Assembly (NCBI GenBank): GCA_013213875.1
Contig: JABSSV010000103.1
Location: forward strand, 1 to 6,877
Source: Lysobacterales bacterium
GTDB taxonomy: Bacteria > Pseudomonadota > Gammaproteobacteria > Xanthomonadales > SZUA-36
Direction: 5' to 3'
Length of the DNA: 6,877 nucleotides
The notes under the pieces are model-generated. The model saw only the letters and a program-made list of their open reading frames with translations, was not told the DNA's origin and made no database searches. Of this stretch, positions 1 through 6,477 are shown in pieces; position 1 is the stretch's first letter, and each line of letters opens with the position of its first letter. The translations under genes were made by a program, and so were the position numbers.

Positions 1-821
1 ATTGTGTGGCTGATTTCTGGTACGGGGTCATGTATCTGCTGGCCTTTTTGGCGTTCTGGGGTATCGGTCATTGGCTGGCTGCCCGGCGTCCCTGGGCCGG
101 ATGGACGACCGAGGATGTGGGCGATTTCATGTTCTACGGCATGCTGGGCGTCATTATTGGTGGGCGTCTGGGCTACACGCTGTTTTACGGTTTTGAGCAA
201 TTACTAGAGAATCCCCTGTTTATTCTGCGCATCACCGATGGAGGCATGTCCTTCCACGGCGGCCTGCTGGGCGTGATTGTGGCCATGGTCTGGTTTGCCC
301 GTAAGCGCAACAAAAGCTTTTGGCAGGTGGCGGATTTTGTCGCTCCCATCGTACCCTTGGGCCTGGCTTTCGGGCGACTGGGCAACTTTATCGGTGGTGA
401 GCTCTGGGGACGTCTCAGTGATGTGCCCTGGGCCATGATTTTCCCGGCCTCACTGCCCGCAGCGAGCGCGCCGGAGGGGTTGGAGGCTGCCTGGCGTGCC
501 GGTTTGCTCGATGCCTATGCGCGCCATCCCAGCCAGCTCTATCAGGCTGGGCTGGAGGGACTGGCCCTGTTTTTGCTGCTCATGATTTACGCCGCGCGAC
601 CGCGCCCCCTCGGCGCCATCAGCGGCGCGTTTCTGCTGGGCTACGGCATTTTCCGCCTGCTGGTGGAGTTTTTCCGGGAGCCCGATGCCCATCTGGGTAC
701 CCTGATGGGAGATTGGCTGACCATGGGTATGCTGCTGTCCCTGCCCATGATTGCCATTGGACTGATGATGATGGTGCTGGCTTACCGCCGAGGTGAGCTG
801 CCCCGCACGGAGCCTGCTTGA
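1..821 (+). CDS. lgt: Prolipoprotein diacylglyceryl transferase, 5' end cut off by the window
   Basis: Inner-membrane enzyme that moves a diacylglyceryl group from phosphatidylglycerol to the lipobox Cys of prolipoproteins, the first step of lipoprotein maturation. The frame is open from the window edge to the TGA at 819-821. Counting from the GTG codon at 6, the fragment has 271 residues: WYG near residue 5, the DGGMSFHGG motif with the essential His at 84 (E. coli His103), the Lgt signature GRLGNF/GELWGR at 123-136, RHPSQLY at 173-179 and FFREPDA at 222-228 with the conserved Arg224. Several hydrophobic membrane segments are visible (about 7-23, 39-60, 113-128, 184-197, 204-222, 240-260). 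E. coli Lgt has about 20 residues before WYG, so the true start lies upstream of base 1 and the GTG at 6 is not the start. The signature reads NFIGG where E. coli has NFING. The stop overlaps the thyA start. Identification is certain. Confidence 0.97.
   Translation, partial: CVADFWYGVMYLLAFLAFWGIGHWLAARRPWAGWTTEDVGDFMFYGMLGVIIGGRLGYTLFYGFEQLLENPLFILRITDGGMSFHGGLLGVIVAMVWFARKRNKSFWQVADFVAPIVPLGLAFGRLGNFIGGELWGRLSDVPWAMIFPASLPAASAPEGLEAAWRAGLLDAYARHPSQLYQAGLEGLALFLLLMIYAARPRPLGAISGAFLLGYGIFRLLVEFFREPDAHLGTLMGDWLTMGMLLSLPMIAIGLMMMVLAYRRGELPRTEPA
809..812 (+). promoter_or_regulatory. Shine-Dalgarno site of thyA
   Basis: GGAG lies 8 nt before the ATG at 821, inside the last codons of lgt. It supports ATG 821 over the in-frame TTG at 818, which would add one residue and sit too close to the site. 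Confidence 0.7.
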
Positions 822-1654
822 TGCAAACCTATTTAGACCTTCTGCAGCATATTCTGGATACCGGCACGGACAAGGGTGACCGAACCGGTACCGGAACCCG
901 CAGTGTTTTTGGCTATCAGATGCGTTTTGATCTGGGCCGGGGCTTTCCCCTGCTGACCACCAAGCAGGTTCATCTGCGCTCCATCATTCATGAGCTGCTC
1001 TGGTTCATTGCAGGCGACACGAATATCGCCTACTTGAATAAACATGGGGTCAGTATCTGGGACGAGTGGGCAGATGCGCAGGGCGAACTGGGGCCCGTTT
1101 ATGGCGCCCAATGGCGTAGCTGGCCAGCGGCTGATGGCAGCACCATTGACCAGCTGGATGAGTTGATGACCAACTTGCGCGAGCGCCCGGATTCCCGACG
1201 ACACATTTTGTCTGCATGGAACCCGGCGGTGCTTCCCGATGAGACCCAAAGTCCGCAGGCGAATGCCAGTGCGGGCCGCCAGGCCTTACCTCCTTGTCAC
1301 ACGCTTTTTCAGTTTTATGTCGCCCAGGGGCGCCTCAGCTGCCAGCTCTACCAGCGCAGCGCGGACGTCTTTCTTGGCGTGCCCTTCAATATCGCTTCCT
1401 ACAGCCTGCTGACACTCATGATGGCGCAGGTGCTGGATTTGTCACCGGGAGATTTCGTGCACACGCTGGGCGACGCGCATATCTATTCCAACCATCATGA
1501 GCAGGTGCGGGAGCAGTTGGGCAGGGAGCCCTTTCCCCTGCCAGTCATGCGCCTGAATCAAGCGGTGTCCCGGCTGGAGGATTTTCGTTTTGAAGACTTC
1601 GAATTGCTGGATTACCGGTGTCATCCTGCCATTCGTGCGCCGATTGCGGTCTGA
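821..1654 (+). CDS. thyA: Thymidylate synthase
   Basis: Converts dUMP and 5,10-methylene-tetrahydrofolate to dTMP and dihydrofolate in the cytoplasm. The 277-residue protein aligns throughout with E. coli ThyA (264 residues). Visible functional residues are Arg21 in DRTGTGT, Glu58 and Trp80, Arg126/Arg127 in DSRR, the catalytic Cys159 in PPCH (E. coli Cys146), Arg179 in QRS, Asp182, Asn190 in PFNIASY, and His220/Tyr222 in the DAHIYSNH stretch. The length difference is one insertion of about 13 residues (141-153) just before the active-site Cys; both flanks align without gaps. I chose ATG 821 because it matches the family N-terminus (MQTYLDLL) and has GGAG 8 nt upstream. Its first base is the last base of the lgt stop (TGATG), so translation is probably coupled to lgt. 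folA follows after 3 nt, and FolA recycles the dihydrofolate made here. Confidence 0.98.
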   Translation: MQTYLDLLQHILDTGTDKGDRTGTGTRSVFGYQMRFDLGRGFPLLTTKQVHLRSIIHELLWFIAGDTNIAYLNKHGVSIWDEWADAQGELGPVYGAQWRSWPAADGSTIDQLDELMTNLRERPDSRRHILSAWNPAVLPDETQSPQANASAGRQALPPCHTLFQFYVAQGRLSCQLYQRSADVFLGVPFNIASYSLLTLMMAQVLDLSPGDFVHTLGDAHIYSNHHEQVREQLGREPFPLPVMRLNQAVSRLEDFRFEDFELLDYRCHPAIRAPIAV

Positions 1655-1657
1655 ATC

Positions 1658-2146
1658 ATGCTGAATAAAACCATAACCCTGGTCGCCGCTATGGCACGCA
1701 ACGGTGCCATCGGGCTTGAGGGGCGCATGCCCTGGCACCTGCCTGCGGAGCTGAAGCATTTCAAGAAGACCACGCTCGGCAAGCCCGTGGTGATGGGTCG
1801 GAAAACCTGGGAGTCGATCGGCCGCGCCTTGCCCGGCCGGCAGAACCTGGTGGTCTCCCGCAACAAGCAGTTGCAACTGGAAGGGGCCCAACTGGTGAGC
1901 TCCCTGGTGGAAGCGATTGAGGCGGCCGAAGGAACCGAGGTCATGATCATCGGCGGTGGTGAGCTTTACCGGCAAGCTTTACCGCTGGCCTCCCGTCTGG
2001 TCCTGACCACGGTGGAACTGGAGCCGGAGGCCGATACCTGGTTCCCGGCCTGGGATACCAGTGACTGGCTTCTGGTCAATGCAGAAAACCATCCTGCCGA
2101 TGAGCAGGGCATCGCCTTTTCTGTGGCGGAGTGGATGCGCCGCTAG
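1658..2146 (+). CDS. folA: Dihydrofolate reductase
   Basis: Reduces dihydrofolate to tetrahydrofolate with NADPH; this is the trimethoprim target. The 162-residue length is typical of chromosomal bacterial DHFRs. Visible landmarks are MPWHLP at 24-29 (the E. coli MPWNLP region), the acid at 31, Phe35, the MGRKTWESIG stretch at 46-55 (NADPH binding), Arg61 in PGR (contacts the folate glutamate tail), the IIGGG loop at 97-101 with Tyr104, and Thr117 (E. coli Thr113). The catalytic acid position, Asp27 in E. coli, is Glu31 here. The start codon lies 3 nt after the thyA stop (TGAATCATG) with no clear Shine-Dalgarno site, so translation probably depends on ribosomes finishing thyA. It ends 4 bp from the end of the convergent apaH. 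It matches a housekeeping DHFR in context and sequence, not a cassette-borne dfr gene. Confidence 0.97.
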   Translation: MLNKTITLVAAMARNGAIGLEGRMPWHLPAELKHFKKTTLGKPVVMGRKTWESIGRALPGRQNLVVSRNKQLQLEGAQLVSSLVEAIEAAEGTEVMIIGGGELYRQALPLASRLVLTTVELEPEADTWFPAWDTSDWLLVNAENHPADEQGIAFSVAEWMRR

Positions 2147-2168
2147 TCAATCACCGGCTGGCGTTGAC
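2137..2168. other. Convergent folA/apaH junction without a visible terminator
   Basis: The folA stop (TAG, 2144-2146) and the apaH stop (TGA on the minus strand, 2151-2153) are separated by only TCAA (2147-2150). Short inverted pairings exist: GTCAA at 2146-2150 with TTGAC at 2164-2168, and a competing GCGCC/GGCGT pair at 2137-2141 and 2160-2164. They are 5 bp, have long loops and no T-tract follows on either strand, so I do not call an intrinsic terminator. Any transcript ending here must use another mechanism or run antisense into the opposing gene. Confidence 0.5.
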
Positions 2169-2963
2169 CTGCCTCAACCGGTTTTCCTCCAGGCACCAGG
2201 CGCTGAGCTGGCCACCCCAGACACAGCCTGAATCGAGGGCCAGATAGCGTTTGCGACAGCGCAACCCCAGTGCTGCCCAGTGACCGAAAGCGATACGCAC
2301 ATCCCGCGTTGCGCGGTTCCGATGCTTGAACCAGGGCCGGTAGCGCTTACGCTGCCTGCCTTTGGGTGGATCCCGATGCAGGAAGAGACGGTCCTGCGCA
2401 TCGCAGTAGCGGATGCGGCAGAGCACGTTGGTGATCAGCCGGAGTCGGCGCCAGCCGGAGCGCTCCGGTCGCCAACGGCGGGGCCGATCGCCATACATTT
2501 TCCGGAGCAGCGTTTGGCGCCGGGGCCCCCGTAAAACCGCACTGACTTCCTGCGCATACACCAGTGTTTGTTGCCAGGTCCAACTCGGTACGACGCCTGC
2601 ATGGACGCGCAACAGGCGGTGCTCCTCATCCCAGGCAGCCAGCGGCATTTGATTCAGCCAGTCCAGCAGGCTGGCCTGATCGTGGGCTTGCAAAATGGCT
2701 TCAAACTCAAGGTTGCTACTGCCGCCTTCCGGGTGGCGGGCCTGTTCGGCGAGCAGATGCAGGTCATGGTTGCCAAGCACCGGCGCAACGCAGGGCGCTA
2801 CGCTGTGGAGTAGACGCAGGACGCCGAGGGAATCGCCTCCGCGGTTCACCAGGTCGCCGCAAGGCCAAAGCCGGTCAACAGCCGGGTCGAAGTTGATGGT
2901 GTCGAGCAAGCGCTGGAGTGGTTCCAGACACCCCTGGATGTCCCCGATCAGATAGGTGGCCAC
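2151..2963 (-). CDS. apaH: Symmetrical Ap4A hydrolase / Np4 RNA decapping phosphatase
   Basis: PPP-family phosphatase that splits Ap4A into two ADP and, in E. coli, removes Np4 caps from RNA 5' ends. The 270-residue protein carries the family motifs in order: GDIQGC at 7-12, GDLVNRG at 36-42, GNHD at 64-67, HAG at 121-123, MYGD at 156-159, ITN at 177-179, FGHWA at 226-230 and LDSGCVWGG at 243-251. The first motif has Gln10 where E. coli has His (GDVHGC); I recall Gln as common in non-enteric ApaH, so this is not a sign of inactivation. The start is GTG (CAC at 2961-2963), 20 nt after the apaG stop, with only a weak GGA-like ribosome site, which suggests modest expression. The second half is very basic: residues 145-240 hold 32 Arg/Lys against 6 Asp/Glu, while residues 1-144 are acidic overall. 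Motifs stay in frame through that region, so it is not a frameshift. Confidence 0.95.
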   Translation of the reverse strand: MATYLIGDIQGCLEPLQRLLDTINFDPAVDRLWPCGDLVNRGGDSLGVLRLLHSVAPCVAPVLGNHDLHLLAEQARHPEGGSSNLEFEAILQAHDQASLLDWLNQMPLAAWDEEHRLLRVHAGVVPSWTWQQTLVYAQEVSAVLRGPRRQTLLRKMYGDRPRRWRPERSGWRRLRLITNVLCRIRYCDAQDRLFLHRDPPKGRQRKRYRPWFKHRNRATRDVRIAFGHWAALGLRCRKRYLALDSGCVWGGQLSAWCLEENRLRQVNASR

Positions 2964-2983
2964 TGGGTTCCGGTCCGGTCGCT

Positions 2984-3349
2984 TCAGTTCAGGGCATCAG
3001 GGACCAGCAGCGCGAACTCGGGTATGGGCACGCGAAACTCGCGACCTTCTGCATCAGTGAATCCATAGGAGCCCTGCATGGAGCCGGTGCGGGTGGGCAA
3101 GAAGGCACCGCTGGTGTAGCTGTAGCGGGCACCCGGAGGCAGCTCTGGCGTTTCGCCGACCACCCCTTCGCCCGCCACTTCTTCCTGATGGCCGTTACCA
3201 TGGGTAATGATCCAGTGCCGATTGCGCAAGCGTATGGTGGTCGCGCTCTCATTGGTGATATGAATCGTGTATGCGAATGCATACTGGTTCTCATGCTCGC
3301 CGAGATACTGGGGAAAGGGCTCGATCTTGACCGCAGGCGGCTCACTCAT
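2984..3349 (-). CDS. apaG: ApaG (DUF525) protein
   Basis: Small single-domain protein with a fibronectin type III-like beta fold. Its biochemical role is not settled; the gene is usually next to apaH and the name only reflects that linkage. The 121 residues align along their length with E. coli ApaG (125 residues). Conserved features are HWIITHGNG at 45-53, the glycine motif GEGVVG at 60-65, YTSGA at 78-82 and MQGSY at 91-95. There is no signal peptide or membrane segment, so it should be cytoplasmic. ATG 3349 is the start because GAGGA lies 6 nt upstream. rsmA ends 60 nt before it and apaH begins 20 nt after it, so it is probably part of the same transcript but initiates independently. Confidence 0.95.
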   Translation of the reverse strand: MSEPPAVKIEPFPQYLGEHENQYAFAYTIHITNESATTIRLRNRHWIITHGNGHQEEVAGEGVVGETPELPPGARYSYTSGAFLPTRTGSMQGSYGFTDAEGREFRVPIPEFALLVPDALN

Positions 3350-3355
3350 GACACA

Positions 3356-3360
3356 TCCTC
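3356..3360 (-). promoter_or_regulatory. Shine-Dalgarno site of apaG
   Basis: GAGGA on the minus strand with a 6-nt spacer to the apaG ATG. It is one of the two clearest ribosome sites in the minus-strand cluster, the other being that of surA. Confidence 0.75.
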
Positions 3361-3409
3361 AAGCTGAAGCTACATGATAGAGCCTTGGGCGCGGAATGAA
3401 AGTGTCAGC

Positions 3410-4189
3410 CTAGCTGCCGGTCCGGTCGGCGAGCTGCTTCGCGAGCCGTACGAAGCCCTCCAGGTCCACCTGTTCGGGCCGAACGGCGGGTTCCAGTTGG
3501 GCACTTTCGATTTCTTCCCCATGCAGTAACTGACGCAGGCTGTTGCGCAGGGTTTTGCGGCGCATGGAAAAAGCCTGACGCACCACCGCGTCAAAAGACG
3601 CAAGCAGTGCCACGGGCACCAGGGGCTCCTTACGCGGGACCAGCCGCACGATGGCAGAGTCCACGCGCGGCTGCGGATCAAAGGCGGTCGGCGGCACGGG
3701 AAACAGGGGCGTTACCTCGGCGTAGACCTGGCACATGAGGCTAAGGCGGCCATAGGTTTTGCTGCCCGGAAGGGCATGCATGCGTTCCACCACTTCCTTT
3801 TGCAGCATGAAGTGCATGTCACTGGGGGGCTGTTGCTGGCTCAGCAGGTGAAACAGCAGGGGCGTGGAGATGTTGTAGGGCAGGTTGCCGACCAGACGGT
3901 AGTCCGCGCCGGCCGCCAGGGCGGTGAAGTCTACCCGCAGTGCGTCTTCATTAATGACCTTGAGCTGCGGATGCCGCTGTTGCAGCCGGGCTGCCAAGTC
4001 ACGATCGATTTCAACGACCTGCAGATCTGCTCCGGCGGCCATCAGCGGCGCGGTCAGGGCCTCCTGCCCGGGGCCGATTTCCACCATGCGCTCGCCGGGC
4101 TGGGGAGCAATCGCGCTTACAATGCGCGCGATCACAGCGCCGTCGACCAGAAAGTTCTGGCCAAATCGCTTGCGCGCTTTATGTTTCAT
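3410..4189 (-). CDS. rsmA: 16S rRNA (A1518/A1519) dimethyladenosine transferase (KsgA)
   Basis: Uses S-adenosylmethionine to dimethylate two adjacent adenosines in the 3'-terminal helix of 16S rRNA, a late check on small-subunit assembly; loss gives kasugamycin resistance in E. coli. The 259-residue protein begins with KARKRFGQNFL at 4-14, then the SAM motif EIGPGQEALT at 37-46, the acidic strand end VVEIDRD at 58-64, the catalytic NLPYN at 102-106, HFMLQKEV at 126-133, YGRLS at 146-150, and RRKTLRNSL at 210-218 in the C-terminal helical domain. The frame stays open 147 nt further upstream, but that part is antisense-like sequence inside pdxA; ATG 4189 matches the family N-terminus. The start overlaps the pdxA stop by 11 nt and there is no Shine-Dalgarno site, so translation is probably coupled to pdxA. 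Confidence 0.97.
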   Translation of the reverse strand: MKHKARKRFGQNFLVDGAVIARIVSAIAPQPGERMVEIGPGQEALTAPLMAAGADLQVVEIDRDLAARLQQRHPQLKVINEDALRVDFTALAAGADYRLVGNLPYNISTPLLFHLLSQQQPPSDMHFMLQKEVVERMHALPGSKTYGRLSLMCQVYAEVTPLFPVPPTAFDPQPRVDSAIVRLVPRKEPLVPVALLASFDAVVRQAFSMRRKTLRNSLRQLLHGEEIESAQLEPAVRPEQVDLEGFVRLAKQLADRTGS

Positions 4190-5156
4190 GGGTCGGTGCG
4201 CTGAGGGCAAAAGCCTGCGCAATCGCGTGGCCCAGACTGGCGGCGTCGGCACCACCCTGGGCGGCGATATCCAGTGCTGTGCCATGGTCCACGGAGGTGC
4301 GCAGGAAGGGCAGTCCGAGCGTGATATTGATGGCACGGCCGAAGCCAGCGTGCTTCAGCACCGGCAGTCCCTGATCGTGATACATGGCCAGTACCGCGTC
4401 ACATTGATCCAGCGCGCGCGGCGTGAAGGCCGCGTCCGCCGGCACGGGGCCTGTCAGATGCATACCCTCCGCCCGGCATCGTTCCAGCACGGGGGCAATG
4501 ATGTGGTCGTCCTCGTAACCCAGATGACCGCCCTCGCCGGCGTGAGGATTAAGCCCCAGAACCTGCAGGACCGGCTGTTTTATTCCGAAGCGACGGCGCA
4601 GGTCCGCATAGCAAATCCGCACCGCGCCCTCGACCGCCGCCGGCGTAATGGCTGCGGGCACAGCGGACAGCGGTAGATGGGTGGTGACCAGCGCTACCCG
4701 TAGGGCGTCCGCAGCCAGCATCATAACCACCTGGTCCACACCGGCCCGCTCAGCCAGGAACTCCGTATGCCCGGTAAAAGGCTGGCCGCCGTCGTTAATG
4801 ACGCCCTTGTGGATCGGACCCGTGACCAGTCCCGCAGCCTCCTGGTCCAGCACCAGATCAACGGCCCGGTTGAGTGTATTAAGAACATAGCGGCCGTTGG
4901 CGGGGTCCAAAGTGCCGAGTCTGGCGGTGCGCTCCAGGGGCACCGGCAGGCAGGCCAGGGCATGGGTTGGAAGCGTGTCACCTGGCTGCCATTCCTCGAT
5001 GGCAACGGGCAATTTGAAGTACTCAGCCCGTGAGCGCAGAAGCTGCGGGTCGCCGACGGCTACCAGGGGCTGATCCGGGTGAGCCAGCCGGTGACGCAGA
5101 AGAATCTCCGGACCGATACCGGCCGGTTCGCCGGGCGTCACCGCCAGCAGCTTCAT
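4179..5156 (-). CDS. pdxA: 4-hydroxythreonine-4-phosphate dehydrogenase
   Basis: NAD-dependent oxidation of 4-phosphohydroxy-L-threonine in the DXP-dependent route to pyridoxal 5'-phosphate; the product is condensed by PdxJ. The 325 residues (E. coli 329) show the N-terminal TPGEPAGIGPEI at 7-18, VTGPIHK at 111-117, TGHTE at 128-132, and three metal-binding histidines: His160 in TTHLP, His205 in NPHAGEGG and His260 in MYHDQGLP, matching E. coli His166, His211 and His266. Substrate-binding Lys268 and the RTSVDHGTALDIA stretch at 286-298 are also present. ATG 5156 is 5 nt after the surA stop with no good ribosome site, pointing to coupling with surA. Its stop codon lies inside the start of rsmA (11-nt overlap). 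Nothing suggests inactivity. Confidence 0.97.
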   Translation of the reverse strand: MKLLAVTPGEPAGIGPEILLRHRLAHPDQPLVAVGDPQLLRSRAEYFKLPVAIEEWQPGDTLPTHALACLPVPLERTARLGTLDPANGRYVLNTLNRAVDLVLDQEAAGLVTGPIHKGVINDGGQPFTGHTEFLAERAGVDQVVMMLAADALRVALVTTHLPLSAVPAAITPAAVEGAVRICYADLRRRFGIKQPVLQVLGLNPHAGEGGHLGYEDDHIIAPVLERCRAEGMHLTGPVPADAAFTPRALDQCDAVLAMYHDQGLPVLKHAGFGRAINITLGLPFLRTSVDHGTALDIAAQGGADAASLGHAIAQAFALSAPTHET

Positions 5157-5161
5157 GGCGT

Positions 5162-6460
5162 TCAGGAAGGTAGCCGCAGCTCGACGAAGGCTTCTTCACG
5201 CAGCTGGCGCAGAAACCCTTCGATTTCAGACTCGGCCCGGCGCTGCATGATGGTCTGGCGGGCCTTATTGGCCATGGCCTCCTCTGTGATATCGGTTTCA
5301 CGGAAGCCCACACGCTGCAGAAAGTGCCAGCCGCTCTGGGTCTGGAAAGGCTGGCTCAGTTCGCCGTCTTCCAGTCCTTCCAGCATGGTTTCAAACTGAG
5401 GCCCGAATTTCTGCGGTGGGAACCAGCCCAGATCACCGCCCAGATTGGCGCTGGTGGTGTCATCGGAATACTCTCGCGCGAGTTCCGCGAAATCCGCACC
5501 GTTTGCAATCTGTTGATGGAGATCGTTGATGATGTCCTGCGCCTGCTCCGCGTTGATCAGCTCATTCTGGACGATCATCATGTGGTTGGCCCGAAACTCT
5601 TCGGCCATGATCTGGCGGTTTTCGCGGTAATCGTTAACCTGCAGGATGTGGAATCCGCCGGGGCTGCGGAGCGGCTGGCTGAAAGCACCGGGCTCAAGAT
5701 CACGGATTTGATCGGCAAACTCGCGGGGCACAGAATTCAGGTCACGCCAGCCGATTCGTCCACCGTCAAGGGCGTCCTGGCTTTCGGAGAAGCTGATGGC
5801 CGCTGACGCGAAGTCCATGCCGTCTTGCAACTGTTGATAGATATCCTCAGCGCGTTTCGCTGCCGTTTCGATCTGTTGCGGCGTCGAGCCGTCCGGCAGG
5901 TTGATCATGATGTGCGAGATGTCATATTCGCCGCCGGCAAAATCTTCCGAGGCCAGGAGGATCTCTACCTCTGTGTCGCTGACCGGGTCCATGCTATTGA
6001 CCACGCGCTGGCGCAGGCGCTCGCTCATGATTTCTTCGCCAATACTGCGTCGGAACTCGCTGAAATCCTCGCCGTCCGCTTCCAGCACGGAACGCATCTC
6101 ACCCACGCTGATGTTGTTGCGCTGAGCCAGGGACATCATGGCCTGGTCAATGTCCGAATCGCTGACGCGAATACCGGTGCGTAGCGCGCGCTGTACCTGG
6201 AGCTTGCGGCTGACTAGGCGCTCCAGCACCTGCTTTTCGAGCAGGTTCTGAGGGGGCAGGTTGCCGCCGCTCTGGCGAATCCGCTCAACAATACCGTCAA
6301 TGGCGATATCCAGCTCGCTGCGCGTGATCACATCTTCCTCAACCAGCGCGACGATGCTGTCGATGCGCTCCACAAGTTGCGCATTGACTGTGGTTGAGAG
6401 GCCGCAAACGGCGCTGATAGAAAGGCTGCCAGCAAGCAGCAGGGAACGGGTGGCTTTCAT
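5162..6460 (-). CDS. surA: Periplasmic chaperone / peptidyl-prolyl isomerase SurA
   Basis: Chaperone that escorts unfolded outer-membrane proteins, including LptD, through the periplasm to the BAM complex. The 432-residue precursor (E. coli 428) begins with a Sec signal peptide: MKATR, a hydrophobic core at about 7-20, and a likely cleavage site after VNA at 25-27. The N-terminal chaperone domain covers about 28-165 (SIVALVEEDVITRSEL). The first parvulin domain is about 178-278 (ISHIMINLPDG to GGFHILQVND), the second about 288-387 (RANHMMIV, GGDLGWFPPQKFGP, SGWHFLQ), followed by the C-terminal helix and strand. The second parvulin domain keeps the GGDLGW signature better than the first, as in E. 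coli where it carries the isomerase activity. ATG 6460 is chosen because AGGA lies 6 nt upstream and it puts the signal peptide at the N-terminus. lptD ends 79 nt upstream and pdxA starts 5 nt downstream. Confidence 0.97.
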   Translation of the reverse strand: MKATRSLLLAGSLSISAVCGLSTTVNAQLVERIDSIVALVEEDVITRSELDIAIDGIVERIRQSGGNLPPQNLLEKQVLERLVSRKLQVQRALRTGIRVSDSDIDQAMMSLAQRNNISVGEMRSVLEADGEDFSEFRRSIGEEIMSERLRQRVVNSMDPVSDTEVEILLASEDFAGGEYDISHIMINLPDGSTPQQIETAAKRAEDIYQQLQDGMDFASAAISFSESQDALDGGRIGWRDLNSVPREFADQIRDLEPGAFSQPLRSPGGFHILQVNDYRENRQIMAEEFRANHMMIVQNELINAEQAQDIINDLHQQIANGADFAELAREYSDDTTSANLGGDLGWFPPQKFGPQFETMLEGLEDGELSQPFQTQSGWHFLQRVGFRETDITEEAMANKARQTIMQRRAESEIEGFLRQLREEAFVELRLPS

Positions 6461-6466
6461 GTTAGG

Positions 6467-6470
6467 TCCT
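6467..6470 (-). promoter_or_regulatory. Shine-Dalgarno site of surA
   Basis: AGGA on the minus strand with a 6-nt spacer to the ATG at 6460. It decides between this start and the in-frame upstream ATG at 6508, which has no such site. Confidence 0.7.
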
Positions 6471-6477
6471 GCTCCGG

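Noticed and set aside
6..8. GTG at 6 as the start of lgt
   Set aside because: Lgt proteins have about 20 more residues before the WYG motif, including part of the first membrane segment, and the frame is open to the window edge.
659..666. GCTGGTGG, identical to the E. coli Chi site (also at 5450-5457)
   Set aside because: Both copies fall in coding sequence with common Leu/Val or Gly-type codons; Chi sequences differ between lineages and two copies are expected by chance in GC-rich DNA of this kind.
2176..2183. AACCGGTT palindrome near the apaH 3' end, followed by TTT
   Set aside because: Only 4 bp per arm without a loop; too short for a terminator and it encodes apaH residues.
4190..4336. 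49-residue N-terminal extension of rsmA
   Set aside because: It lies inside pdxA in another frame, is Pro/Arg-rich with no family similarity, and the ATG at 4189 matches the normal KsgA N-terminus.
3924..4676. 250-codon open frame on the plus strand opposite rsmA and pdxA
   Set aside because: Long antisense frames are common in GC-rich genes; the translation has no recognisable domain and both minus-strand genes are clear. The same holds for the plus-strand frames opposite apaH and surA and the minus-strand frames opposite lgt, thyA and folA.
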